NCBI GenBank assembly: GCA_028023455.1
Contig: JAQFVV010006200.1
Coordinates: 5,183,860 to 5,247,859, forward strand
Length of the DNA stretch: 64,000 bases
Reading direction: 5' to 3'
Source of the DNA: Epiperipatus broadwayi
Taxonomy: Eukaryota; Onychophora; Udeonychophora; Euonychophora; Peripatidae
The notes beneath the pieces are model-generated. The model searched no databases, was not told the DNA's origin, and saw only the letters and a program-made list of their open reading frames with translations. The first letter of the stretch is position 1, and every line of letters begins with the position of its first letter. Both the position numbers and the translations under genes were made by a program. Shown here piece by piece: positions 38,554-50,597 of this stretch.

Positions 38554-38672
38554 CATATAATACTAAATTGTCCATGCACTTTACTGCTGTTACACATTGC
38601 TTTATTTACCACCCTTTTTTACAGTTTACAGTTTCGATTGCCCCAGCAATCTTCTTCAGAACTTTATATTTC
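38554..38672 (-). repeat. Penelope-like terminal repeat (pLTR), proximal copy, with hammerhead-like fold
   Basis: The minus strand reads AAAGTT-CTGAAGA-A, then hairpin GATTGC-TGG(G)-GCAATC, then GAAAC-TGTA-AACTGT. AGTT before the core can pair with AACT after GTA, giving stem I; AC/GT would be a minimal stem III; cleavage would follow U-A. The one departure from the hammerhead consensus is an extra A between CTGAAGA and stem II. Hammerhead motifs are documented in Penelope-like terminal repeats, which supports both calls. Confidence 0.6.
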
Positions 38673-39567
38673 CTGTTGAGGCTAGGTTGATATAACGACA
38701 GATACAAAAAAAATGTTACAAAAAATTAAACCAATACTGCTTCCGTTTTTGTTTGTTCTCGTAAACTTTTGTAACTTTAAATTTAACTTCAATTGATGTT
38801 ATACAAGAATTTTACATGAAGAAAGGCACTACAGGAAACAAAAATTAGAGTAAATTATGTGAATCAATTTAGATTCTATAATAAATAAACAATCTACTAA
38901 TATTGAAGTAGGCAATTCTTGGAAAATCACATTACTGATGATTATCTTTTTCTTTTCTTTTTTAACTTTATTAGTAACAAAATATTTACAAGAATATTTA
39001 CATTAAGAGCTTTTTACATTTTTTTTTTATAATTTTTAATATCTTAAAATGTTTTTAGAATATAATGATTTGAAACAAGATGATTACTTTCATTGCATTA
39101 TCAACACATTAATGAGCAACTAAGGAATACATTGCTTTGCCATATTTTTTTTGTGACATTACTAGGTGTATATTTCTGAGCATAAAGATAAATGTTATAC
39201 CATTCTTTGTTATTCTTTTTAAGTACATTGTATTTTTTGTTATCAAATATTACAGCACAACGGTCAAGCCATATTGTTCTCAGAGTGTGAATGGTTACAA
39301 GGGCATTTAATGGTTTTAATTTCTTTATTATTTATTAGGATATTTTTTAAATTAATTGTGTCTTTGTGGAATACAAAGTGACATAAGGTTGAAAAGTATG
39401 GACATGTCTCAAAGAGATGTGATGAATTTTCCGGGAGCAAATTGCATAGTATACAAGTAGGATCAATGTTTAGCTTAAATCGATTTATGAGAAATAACTT
39501 TGTTGGTATAATATCAAGTAGCAGATTATCATTTTAAGTATTTGAAAGTACTTCTATATAACTTACA

Positions 39568-39568
<1 letters not shown>
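38673..39568. other. AT-rich spacer, no gene
   Basis: 38940-39540 reads like decayed coding DNA on the minus strand but no motif is recognisable. No gene is called. Confidence 0.4.
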
Positions 39569-39658
<90 letters not shown>

Positions 39659-39659
39659 T
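39569..39659. repeat. (TTA)n microsatellite, about 30 units
   Basis: An uninterrupted run of TTA/ATT trinucleotides about 90 bp long. The poly-isoleucine open frame across it is an artefact. Confidence 0.97.
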
Positions 39660-39699
39660 ATTTGTACTGTTATTATAATTTAAGAGTATTATATATATA

Positions 39700-40060
39700 T
39701 AATATAGAGGATTTGAACACAGACATTCAATCTCGTTTCATCTATCCATTCTATCTCGTACAACCGATATACATGACCACAAACATATGAAAAAGATAAA
39801 TGATCTCCAATATATGTATTTCGTGCAGCACTTATTAGTTGGTCCAAATCATGACCCCCACACACATATATAATTCATATTAAGATAAAAAAATCTTCAA
39901 GCTTTAATGGACAGGCTTAAACTATTCAGCCATCCAACCATACCATTGAAAATCTCATGATGGAACGCCTAAATCCCTTGTTAATTCCAATAGTATTGTC
40001 ATTCCCATCTTAACTTTAAGTCAATCTGATCCTTCATGTTTAGGATCTTGTTCATTTAAA
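39700..40060 (-). repeat. Hammerhead-bearing SINE-like repeat, copy d (longest upstream module)
   Basis: Minus-strand order: upstream module 39870-40060 (shares TTAATGGACAGG and CCCTTGTT-type phrases with copies b and c), ribozyme region 39800-39852, CATG-rich module, and GTGTTCAAATCC (39709-39720), the B-box-like site. The core has decayed to CTAATAA, with G5 and G8 both changed to A; stem II is shortened to GTGCTGCAC and CGAAA is intact. Stem I TGGACCAA / TTGGAG is partly kept. Catalytically dead by inference. Confidence 0.7.
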
Positions 40061-41307
40061 TACACAGAAGAGGGATGGGCAGGATACAGGCTGAATTTGT
40101 AATACTTAAAGACATCTAAACCCCAAGTATATTAAATATACTTGTATTTATATATATATTTAAAAACTACTATACATCCGTGTGAGTATGTGTATTTATA
40201 TATAATTTAATATCAATATAAAAAAAATAATTTATATAACACATATATCTTGGTTTTCATCCTTTTTAAGATAGCTTTATTGATATATTTGAAGTGTTTG
40301 TTGTGAATATAGAAGTTTAAATATATGTAATATATTACTCATGGAAAAAAATATGAAGAGAATTGAATTAATAGTACCATGCCATGTGCTTAGTAAAAAC
40401 ATATATATTAATCTTTAACTAATTTTAAAGTTTATATGTGGGCTAAAAATGATATAATAATATCTAGCCCATTAAATGGTTAGTAATAATTATTAATATA
40501 TTTATCTAAAGTCCATAGCCTCAAATGATTAAGTGAAATTTTTTTTGCACTTATAGAATAATTTTTAATAATTTAATAACAGTTAAGCATAATATGAATC
40601 TCAGTGAATGAAAAAAAAACAATGGTAAAATATATGATGATTAGATATACTTTCATAAAGTTTATAATGGAGCATTGCTTAGACTGTTTTATCTGTTTAT
40701 TTACCATTGATTATGATTTTTTGGCCAATGTTCTTTATATATTTTATTCATTATATGTTGTTTTTGAAGGAACTTATGGTAGTAATTAATGTATCAGCTT
40801 ATCATGCCCATAATCTGTTGTTATCATGCAGGTGAATTTCAGAATTTTTCAAATCTTAAACAAACTTAATATTTTATTCTTAGATAGTCAACCCATAATC
40901 AAATAGATATCTAACTATTATTAGCTGGAAGATGAAAATATCATGTGTCAATATTCTTTCTGTAAAAAGAGCAAGCAAGCAAGCATATGTATATATTGCT
41001 AAAAATTAGGCTTTCCGTATTGATGTCATAGTTCTATATATGCCGAGTCATGATTTTCCAACATCGTTTAAATCTATATATTGTTTGGCGATTTATTTTT
41101 TTATTGACTTTTAGCATAGATCCTAATTTATAGATAATTATTATTTTAAAAAGTAATGATATCTTCTAGCATCATCTCTATTAAGTATAATTAAACATCT
41201 TGCTCATTCATAGTCATATCGCAAATTATTTAAATATTTGCTTATATGCTATTCGAAATCATTACTTATGCTTTCATATTAATATTCGCTAAAATACATA
41301 CATAATA
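40061..41307. other. AT-rich spacer with dispersed repeat, no gene
   Basis: 40400-40530 matches 16377-16510 imperfectly. I see nothing else. Confidence 0.4.
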
Positions 41308-41455
41308 TAATATCATCATCATCATCATCAACCATTATCAATCCACTGCAGGATGAAGGTCTCTCCAAGTTCAATCCATCTTTTCCTATCTTTAGCTTCT
41401 CTTCTCCCATCACCCCTGCACACTTTCTTATTTCATCCATCCATCTCACATGTGG

Positions 41456-41970
41456 TCACTTTCTGGGTCTTTTACAATCTCTTGGCATACCATTTAAAAT
41501 TTCAATTTTCCATCTATTATCATCTCTTCTAGAAATATGTCCAGCCCAACTCCACTTCAATCTTTTAATTTTTTCAATGAGGTCAGTAACACCTGTTTGT
41601 TCTCTTACCCATACACTGCGTTTTTGATCACTTCTTGTTACTCCCAACATGCATCTCTCCATACTTTTTGAATGGTCTGAAGTCTCTGTATTGCTCTTCT
41701 ATTAAGTGTCCAAGTCTTAGATCCATAAGTAAGAACTGGCAAAACACATTTATTAAAAACCTTCCTTTTCAAACACATAGGCATATTTCCTTTTAGTATC
41801 AAGTTATTTCTACCAAAAGCACTCCAACCAAGTTTAATTCTATGATTAATTTCATTCATTATGTTTCCATCTGTATTAATAATCTGACCAAGGTATATGT
41901 AACTGTTAACTTCTTCTAACTCATCATAATCAATCTTCATTTTCATATTGTGAGAAAATCTATTAAACAT
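41456..41970 (-). pseudogene. RTE-like LINE, C-terminal domain after RT
   Basis: Two overlapping frames (41638-41970 and 41456-41662) continue the RT protein. Landmarks: YIYLGQIINTDG, RIKLGWSAFG, VLPVLTYGSKTW, then MERCMLGVTRSD and WAGHISRRDDNRW. This is the usual thumb and C-terminal tail of RTE-like proteins, where RxxTGVTDxIxxIxxLKWxWAGH is conserved. A one-base shift near 41660 divides the two frames and another near 41972 separates them from RT. Confidence 0.82.
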
Positions 41971-41974
41971 TACT

Positions 41975-42895
41975 TTAGTCTTTCTTTAGTCCTACTTTCC
42001 TACTTTCATCTGATAACTCCTGCAACATTTCCTGCAGCCCTAAAGCATTATTTGCAAAAACAACTACACTATCTGCAAAATCTAAATGACTTAAATAATC
42101 TCCATTTACTTTCACTCCTTTAGCTTCCCATTTTAATCCACAAAATATTTCTTGCAGCACTGCTGTAAAAAGTTTTGGAGATATGGAGTCATCCTGTCTT
42201 ACACCCTTTTTAATGTTGATTTTCCTACTATCATTATGTAATCTAATTGTTGCTGTTGTATTTTTATAAATATTCTTTAAAATATGACAATATCCTGGAT
42301 CTACACCTTGATGGTCCAATGCTTTAATCACTGAAGAAATGTTTATAGAATCAAATGCCTTTTCATAATCTACAAATCCTAAGCATAATGGCAACTCATA
42401 TTCATTTGTCCTTTCTATAACTTCTCTCAATACCTGGATATGATCTACTGCACTAAAACCACTTTTAAATCCAGCTTGTTCTCTTGGTTGGTGGAAATCC
42501 AGTGTTTTCTGTAGACGAATTGTAATTATCTTAGTAAAATTTTTGTATAAAACTGATAAAAGACTGATAGGTCTGTAAGTTCTAATATCTTCTTTATCAC
42601 CTTTTTTAAATATTAATATTAATACTGCATTCTTCCAATCATCTGGTACATCTTTATCATTTAGACATTTGGTATATAACTTTGCTAAAAAAAAATCTAT
42701 TTCTTCACTTGCTTCTTTTAATATATCAATTATAATTCCATCATTACCTGGAGCCTTTCCTTTCTTCATAAATTTAATTGCATGTCTCACTTCCTCGTTC
42801 AAAATTATGGGCAATTTGGAAGATATAATAGGTATAGGAGGCACTTGTTCTTTATTACTATATAATTCTTGACAGAAGTCTTCTACACATTTCAT
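41975..42895 (-). pseudogene. RTE-like LINE reverse transcriptase (open 306 codons, catalytic site mutated)
   Basis: RNA-templated DNA polymerase of a non-LTR retrotransposon, nuclear, acting by target-primed reverse transcription. Motifs in order: KGKAPGNDGI; AVLILIFKKGD; YRPISLLSVLYK; FRSGFS-type block (here FKSGFSAVDHI); FVDYEKAFDSI (motif A, 42348-42377) with its Asp; GVRQDDSISPKLF, where the normal QGD is QDD; and LDFADSVVVFA, where FADD has become FADS (42068-42079). The 306-codon frame is open, but loss of the second active-site Asp and the Gly in motif B argue against activity. The methionine start at 42895 is a frame-boundary artefact, since coding similarity continues upstream into the endonuclease. 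Confidence 0.9.
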
Positions 42896-43800
42896 GATGT
42901 CATCTCTCTTTTTAGTAATAATACCATCTTTTTTTCTTATTGTAGATATAAATTTTCTACCAATACCAAAATGTTGTTTTACACTCTTTAGACTTTTATT
43001 CTCTTCTACAGCTTTCCTTGCTAGTTCACAATTATACTTTCTTATATCATTTTCAACTCTTTTCCCACCATTTTACAAAATTCGAGATATTCAATCTTTT
43101 TTAATACATCATTGTTGTATATCCTCATATTCCTTCTTTTCTTCATAAATTCTCTAATCTCAGTAGAAATTTTATTGGTCAATTGCTGCTTTTTACCAGC
43201 TATCTTTGTTGCAGTTTTTAAAAGTGTATCAGTTATTTTCCTATTAATATCGTTCAAATCTGAATCGTGTTCAAAATCTATTAATACTTGAAACCGATTT
43301 GTAAGTTCTAATTTAAATTCATTAGAATGGATCTGAAGATTAGGAATATCAACTGTAAATATTGTTTTTCTTAATAATTTTTGTCTCTCTAGTTTTGCAT
43401 TAACATGTATCTTACATCTTACTAATCGATGATCACTTCCTGTGTTAAATTTATTAAGAACATTACAATCTTGAAATATGTATTTTCTGTTAGTCAAAAT
43501 ATAATCCAATTCTGCTGTACCTTCATGTGGACGCTTCCATGTCCATTTTCTTTTAACATTTTGCTCAAAAAAAGAATTCATAATATAAAGTTTTTCTTTT
43601 TTTGCAAACTCCACAAGTCAATGTTCTCTCTCATTTCTATTACCATAACCAAAATTACCTACAGCATTTTCATCTTTCATTTGTTTACCAATTCTAGCAT
43701 TAAAGTCTCCCATAACAATTTTAAAATGTTGTTTACTCTGATCAAGGCCTTTTGTACATCCATATAAAAATCTTATATAACTTCATCACTATGAGATAAT
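42896..43800 (-). pseudogene. RTE-like LINE endonuclease (APE type), C-terminal part and linker
   Basis: Phosphodiesterase that nicks target DNA. Visible parts: VMGDFNARIG (about 43688-43716), WTWKRPHEGTAELDYILTN (about 43500-43560) with the DY-T site, and GSDHRLVRCK (about 43417-43446) with the catalytic D-H pair. The open frame 43042-43614 covers the last part and the linker; frameshifts near 43620 and 43745 separate the GDFN block. The linker continues in another frame from 43070 to RT (FISTIRKKDG region about 42930-42960). The N-terminal half of the endonuclease is missing, so the element is 5'-truncated. Confidence 0.85.
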
Positions 43801-46800
43801 ATAATATACTCGTGTATATGTGTGTGCAATAGTTATCAATAAATGTGCATATATTTTCCGTGCATGGGATAGATATTTATTTATATAATTAATATGTAAA
43901 TATTTGACATACAAGCACTCCTGTGCAAAATATGCATAAAAAAGTTTAATACTGTTTTAATAATTAAAAATATTTATTTTATTTAAATTATCAATTTTGT
44001 TTCCGGATAAATAACTTTGTATCTAGAATATCACAGCCTAATAATATGTTAGAGTGATGATACCAACAATAATTGCGTTACCTTTAATATTAATAATACC
44101 CCAAAACCAACCTTGTTATAGCTATCTTTTAATACATATTAATATTAGAATTATTAAAAAAAAGTTCTTATGAAGTTTATATATATAAGATTAGCCCTAT
44201 AAAATATACAAGGTTAGTCCTATAAAATTAAATTCAAAATTGTCTCATTTAAAATTTATTAGCATTATATGTCATTTATTCAATTTAAGGTCTGTATTAT
44301 GAATGACATTTTCTCTGTCTAATTTTATTCGGTTTTAGATGCTGTTTAATAGTAGATTGGTTACTATGATAATAAAATTAATCAACCTCACTGTTGGTCG
44401 GTTTCTATTAGTTCCCCGATCAGCCTTTCCGAACATTATACACCTATTCTGTTAAAAATTATATATATATCTGCAGTTAAATAAAATTTGGAAAGCTGGA
44501 GAAAATATATTTTTTTAAATTCATTAATATAATACTAAGTTAATTTAAATAATTAAATTATACCTTTAAAAATTATTTTAATTTAACTAATTACAATATC
44601 TAGCTAAAGGGATGTGCAATTTATTAAAAGATGTGTCACTGATTACTTTTTAATTTAAATTCCGTGAGCAAATTCTGAAATAATAATAATTGTAAAATTA
44701 TTTATTAAATATTAATAAATAGAAATATTTAAAAATAACCCCAGATGAATTGTCTTTTAAAACAATGTATAAAATAAATTATCTTTTGAACTTTAAAATA
44801 TTATAATAAGAATTTAGATAAATAGAATACATTGTGTTAAGAAGGTGACGAACTACCACCGACAAAGATCGATCTGCCTTGAGCAGAGAACTTTAACTAC
44901 AGACATGCGCTTATAAATCAATCTTACGATTGCCTCCTGGATCCATGGCTTGGAGGTTAATACATATTTTCAAGACGTCCCTGCTAAATAAACAATATAT
45001 TAATCTAACTAGCCTAAAATTTTAACTAATTATGTAAAAATGTTGGCATTAAAGCTTTTGTTGATGCAAATGATTCTTTCAAGTTTATAAGTATAGTGTT
45101 TAAAGGAAATAGCAACCAATAGTAAACTATTTTCAACAATAATCATGACAATTTACTCTGTCAGTCTGCCGACATGATATATATATACACTTGAAAATTA
45201 AATGTCTTTAAAGAACTAGATAATAACATTTTAAAAGTACTTCAACAAAACTTCTGTATTTAAAATATTTATATATTTGAAATACAGTAGAATTAAATAG
45301 AAATACCGTAACCTAATGATTGGTACACTTTCTAGTTATACTCATATTATCAGGTTTAAAATTGAGCTGAGTAAAATGGGAAGTCTTCTAATGTTCCAAG
45401 CAGAATTAAGATTATTTTTAAGAAAGCTTGACTAAACTAGTAATTATTTTCTTCTTTTTTTTAATTATTCTACGGAAGAATGCTGAAAAGATCCCTGACC
45501 TCAGTGAACTATTTAAAATTAGTTTTACTTATATACATTCTGTCTTAAAAACATGATTTATAGTCATTTAAATAAAGCTGTAACAATATCTTCTTTGAAT
45601 CTCTGAATCCTGAATATTTTATCTTGTAATTGCCATAGTCTAAATTCAATTCTCACAGATAAATCATAGGTTATATTTGCAAATGGATTCTTTTTTTTTT
45701 TTGCTTTAAAGTTATTCTGTAATATAAAATGTTTAATTTAATATATATAGCACTTGGAAAGTTTGTCTCTCCTATAAAACTACATATTATGGAGTACTAT
45801 TTAATTCTATCATTATATATTGTAATAGAATGTATTATTTATGTTTGAAAAGATGCCCTGGCCTTAAATGTTGATCGGCAAATGTAATAGTATATATAAG
45901 TTACATATGAAGAGAGGTAATTGTCCCAATTGCTGGATAACAAATGTAATATAGCACTATTTATACATGATGAGAAATGAAATCAAATGTAATAGAAAAC
46001 AATATTCGTATAAAGGAAATGAAATGCGATAGAATGCCCCAAACTAACTATGTGTGAAGTAAATCTGGATACTACAGAGCACAAACAAAGACCTATCAAA
46101 TAATTTATTTTCAGGGTTAACTTGATCATTTACTAGAATATACATTGGAAACAAAGGGAATTTTGTTGAATCCAATATATATTTACAAACAAGATTATAT
46201 ATGATTTAATATTTCAATTAATAATTGCTTAAATAAATAATTAGCTAAAACACAATATTACCATTTAGTTGATGGTGAATTTACCGAATTAACTAATAAC
46301 TGCTGCACTAAAAAAATGAAAATAAAGATATTAAAACCCTTTGAAAACCAGGCGGCCATTGTTAATTTTTAAAAAAATTTACCCTAACTATAATAACTTA
46401 GATATTTTGTGTTTGAATGTAATAAATATAAAAAAACATGCATTAAAAGAAAAGTCATATACGAAAGAATGTAATGAAGCTGTTAAAATAGTCATTTCAT
46501 AAAGAAAAAGTTAAGAAAAAAAATATTTTTAATAGTTTTAAGAATGTTTATTTTTACACTGATTCACAAATCCTAAATTTTAAAATTCAAATGATAAAAT
46601 GACAATTTCATAAACAGCTTCATCACATCTGTCACAAATAGACAAAAAGAATGATGTATTGGAAGTCTTACCTGAAGTAATTTTTCATTCTAGAGCCAGA
46701 TGTGTTCATTTGTGCAAAAGTACCTATAACTATATAAATGGTTTTTAGTGGAGAAAAAAGTAACAGAACAATGTATTCAAAAAATTAACAATGATTACAT

Positions 46801-46806
46801 GTGTGG
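43801..46806. other. AT-rich spacer, no gene
   Basis: No gene is supported. 44842-44965 is richer in G+C than its surroundings (contains CCTCCTGGATCCATGG) but shows no frame, tRNA fold or repeat partner that I can identify. Confidence 0.4.
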
Positions 46807-47052
46807 TAGAAAGGCTAAGTTCAAATACATGGCACTATAACACAAAGTGGATGGATTGATGAAGCCAGAAACTGTGTATAAAATATCCTATATTACATGA
46901 AATTCCAGTTGTGTAGCATAAACTTGTATATAAATATATTTATTATTTTGCATAAACAATATGAAGAAAGGCTGAGTTCAAATACATGGCACTGTAACAA
47001 TAAGTGGATGGATTGAGGAAGCTAGAAAATCTATACAATATCCTATATTACT
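46807..47052. repeat. Direct duplication of a ~90-bp unit
   Basis: 46807-46898 and 46964-47052 share AGAAAGGCT.AGTTCAAATAC, ATGGCACT.TAACA, AAGTGGATGGATTGA and ATATCCTATATTAC. The phrase AGTTCAAATAC is loosely B-box-like. I infer an old tandem duplication or two insertions of one short element. Confidence 0.7.
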
Positions 47053-47198
47053 TGCCTAAAATTGACCCAAATCAATTGCAGGTCATAACTTTAGCAAGTC
47101 CGGGCTGATGCAATAATTCGTCCATAAATTCAAACTTGGTCACCCGGGATACATATTTATAATCATGCCAAAAAATGCCCAATCCCAAATTTTTTTCC

Positions 47199-47458
47199 AT
47201 TCTACAGCATATTTATTTGTCTCAGCACATATAAAATTTTATAATTTATTATTCTATAGTGTATTTATTTGTCTCATCACATATAAAATATTATAATTGA
47301 TCATTCTATAGCGTATTTATTTGTCTCAGCATATATAAAATTTTATAATTTATCATTCTATAACATATTTATTTGTCTCATCACATATAAATATTATAAT
47401 TTATTATTCTATAGCATATTTATTTGTCTCAGTATATATAAAATTTTATAATTTATAA
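47199..47458. repeat. 52-bp satellite, five units, alternating subtypes
   Basis: The unit contains ATTCTATAGC.TATTTATTTGTCTCA and ATATAAAATTTTATAATT. Anchor positions 47221, 47273, 47325, 47377 and 47428 give periods of 52, 52, 52 and 51. Odd units read CTCAG, even units read CTCAT, so the array is dimeric (104 bp). Confidence 0.92.
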
Positions 47459-49799
47459 AAAAAAAAAAAAGTAATTACATACCCTTGAACGTTATCCAAA
47501 AACGTAACTTGAGAAGAGAGCTCAGAATCGCAGACAACTTCAGAAAATCAGAACTAAAATCTTCAGTAATTGATCCAACCATTGTGGAATAACTTTTTTA
47601 AGATATATAAAATGATAAAAATAAAAAAATTTTTTTAGGTATCCTTTGCTAAAAATATTCATAAAAACTTTAAAAATTGTCGTACAGAAAAAATTCTTAG
47701 ATATTCTCTTAGAAAATAAAATGGCGCAAATACGCAAATTCAGCTCAAAATCAAAATTTCTAGAAAGTCCTACAAAAGTCGTACTGGGGGTCAACATTAA
47801 TTAATAAATCTTAAATGAAAACTCAAAGTCATTGTTTTATTTAAAACAATTGATATAAGCTTTATTTCAAGATTGTGATTTGATATTTTGAAATAGCATA
47901 AATATATATGGCAAACACAAAAATTGATTTGCTTTTCAAATGTTCAATTTTTTATATATAAACCAAATAAAAGATTTATTGATAATAAACAGAAATTGAA
48001 GTTTATATTTTGCATAGGAATTGTATAAAACTATTGCAAAATAAATCAATCAATAAATTAATTAATTAATTAGTAGTAGCTTGTTAAATTAATAATTTAA
48101 GTTATAGATGTATTTCTTTAAAGCTGGATCAATATACAAGATGATACCAAAAGATAATGTAAAAAGCTTCCCACTATGCTATAAGGATTTATTTATTTTA
48201 CTTATTTTTAAACCATGTCTTTTATTCTGAACTTCAACTACTTGGGCTTCTTGTTAATATAAAGCTTATATCCTAGCCTGCAAAGTTCAACATTTATTTC
48301 ATAACTTTATCAACTCACGGTTTTATTAAATGCCTATCATAATATATATATATCATATCATATGAGCCTTTACGTATAGGCAAAATATATGTAAAATACA
48401 ACTTCTAAATAATGGACATGTGGGATATTAATCTACAAATCTAATATTCAATACCATGACTTGATCCATACCTCTCAAAATACATCTGATTTGTAAATAT
48501 GATTCTATTATATCTACAAAAAGATGTAGACCTATTCGTTTTTGTGCAGTGGTAGAGTGTACATATGGTACATTTTGAGGCTCAAGCAATTGTCACAAAT
48601 TGTCTAAGTACGTAAATATTGCATTTATATTTAATCAAAAAAGAACGTATTTCTAACAATAAAGTGATTCGGAAATGTAAATATATACATATAAGTTTTA
48701 TTAATTATCATGACAAAATGGCATCCAGACTGTTCAGTTTAGTGCAAAGATATGAATATATACTTAGTATATTTCGAACTAGAACCTCGAAATTCATGGT
48801 TCGAGCAATTGTCACAATTAGTTTAAGTAAAAAAGTATTTTATATTTAAATAAAAAATATTTACACTCTGAACATAATTCGAAAATATAAACATTGTTAT
48901 TTACATATACATTTTATGTCCATGCATTATCTATTCAGAGATCTTTTCTGTAAGCCATACAGTATTGTTGAACTAAATATGAAATATTATCTCAAAGATG
49001 AGAGTACTCACACCATTTATTTCTTTTAACATTCCAGATGTTTCATTAGAGTTGAACATAATTTTTTGTAAATCAAGGTTATTCTCTGATAAAACTTTTT
49101 TATCCCTATTACAAAAGAAGATATCACTTGCAAAAAGCTTAATAATGCTGACAAATTTGTCTGATAGCTGGATTCAAATTTTGATCCATATTTTATATAC
49201 AATATTAATCTTTTTTCTATCAAAATCATTACTTTCATCAACTATTAAACAATGAAAGGAAGATGTCCAAAATTCACCAATAATCTCCTTATATATGATT
49301 AAATTTATATATTGTATAAATTCTAAGAAATAATTTTTGCTATGTGATGATTTGGGAATATTTTTCATATTTTACTACATAATCATATTTAGATTGCATA
49401 GTAAGCATTGATGAATTGATGTTAATTACTATAATAACATCTATTAAAATTGTAATCATGTTTTTGGTCATTTTCTTGTGTTTCGGTTTTCTAGTCTGTG
49501 ATTACAATCTTCTGGTTTTCAGTTGAAATTCTCAAAATCCCTCTATTGTTTTTAGTTTGGATAGCTGTAACTGAATCACTATAAACTTTTTGACTGAAAT
49601 ATCACTTTAAATAGTCTATTTTCCATTCAGCCCATTTTATTGGTAGTAAATTCATCTTTTGAATTTGATTGTCAGCAAATTTTACAAATGACTTTATCTG
49701 TATTGGCATTTTAGTTTCAACTGATCAAGAGAGTTATTTATATTTAAATTCTTTTTTCTTATTTTATATTAACTCGACTAAGAATTAGATTTACTTGCT
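47459..49799. other. AT-rich spacer with a duplicated ~120-bp segment
   Basis: 48571-48700 and 48780-48900 are imperfect direct repeats (CAAGCAATTGTCACAA / CGAGCAATTGTCACAA, then matching TATATTTAA and ATTCGGAAA / ATTCGAAAA phrases). No gene is supported. Confidence 0.5.
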
Positions 49800-49919
49800 G
49801 AAAGTTTCGACATTTTTTCCCCGGGAAGCGAATCTGCAACAACTGTCTGCAAGCAACTGCTTGCAAGACAGCTGCACTGACCTCTCAGCTACCAATGCTT
49901 GACAAACCTTTGGACATTT
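49800..49919 (-). mobile_element. tRNA-derived SINE, copy 3 (3' end shortened)
   Basis: The body is about 49812-49903 on the minus strand: GTCAAGCATTGGTAGCTGAGAGG at the 5' end (A box TAGCTGAGAGG, 49881-49891) and AGATTCGCTTCC (B box, 49824-49835). After the B box it passes directly to a short A tail, lacking the GATGCTATGAC end of copies 1 and 2. The flanks 49800-49815 and 49904-49919 match at about 12 of 16 positions (both end GACATTT on the plus strand), a decayed target-site duplication. Confidence 0.8.
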
Positions 49920-50597
49920 GTAGAAGCAAAAATAAAATATTAATATAATGGATAATTTTTTTAAAAAAATTACAATAATAAAAAAAAGTCTCATCACACT
50001 CAGGTTGCAGTCCCAGTTGCATCAAATGTCCTGCTATGGTAACAGCTAGTGAAGGAAAGGCACTGTTCAATCAGCATTGTTATATATATATATATGATGA
50101 AATGTAATAATATTTGAATCTTTAGTTGTTTCAATTGCAGGACACACAGATTACTAAGCTGAAGTCCCCATTGCATATACAGATTAATTCTATTTATTAA
50201 TCCTTTTTAGAAAAATTATTCATCTGGATTCAACTTTGTGTTCAAATATAAAAATAAAATGGATGGATACTCTGAGTTATTGGAATGTCTGGAGTACACA
50301 AAAGCCACTGAGCAGTGTGCAAGACTTTCAAAATTGCTGTGCAATTGTTCAATGTTCAATTGGTCTACCCGCACACATATATGGCAGTTGTTTGGAGATA
50401 ACATGTTGTTTGAGCACAAAAAGGAAAAGCAATACTGGATCAGAATCAATCAGTTAATGAAACAGATTTTTTTTCACATTCCTCAGTAAGGAGGTTGATC
50501 CAGAAACCTTTAGCCTTTGACTGCAGTATACTATATATATTGTCTGTGATTTTATTAGTGCTACTGATTAGTACTTCTAGTTTAAGGAAACATTTAA
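49920..50597. other. Less AT-rich spacer, no recognised gene
   Basis: A plus frame at 50238-50489 (83 codons, ELLECLEYTKATEQCARLSK near its start) has mixed composition, but two other frames are open over the same bases and I recognise no family. No gene is called. Confidence 0.35.

Larger units (their letters stand above)
41308..43800 (-). mobile_element. RTE-like LINE, 5'-truncated, best-preserved copy
   Basis: The element runs on the minus strand from within the APE endonuclease (about 43800) through RT to a short 3' region ending in an (ATC)n tail at 41312-41330 (GAT repeat on the coding strand), a 3' end typical of RTE-like LINEs. The coding region was originally one frame, now split by about five one-base shifts (near 43745, 43620, 43070, 41972 and 41660). 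Related copies: 1-1070 and 35206-36015. No target-site duplication is clear. Confidence 0.85.

Noticed and set aside
39542-39790. 82-codon plus open frame, poly-isoleucine
   Set aside because: Product of the (TTA)n array.
42669-43767. Plus-strand frames across the LINE
   Set aside because: They are antisense shadows of the minus-strand RT and endonuclease.
46678-46725. Short exon on the minus strand ending at CAG-GTAAGA
   Set aside because: The frame is under 50 bases and the acceptor is weak; chance is likely.
47199-47458. CRISPR-like array
   Set aside because: The units are contiguous tandem repeats with no unique spacers, in animal DNA.
50238-50489. 83-codon plus frame of mixed composition
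   Set aside because: Two other frames are open over the same bases and no family or splice context is recognisable.
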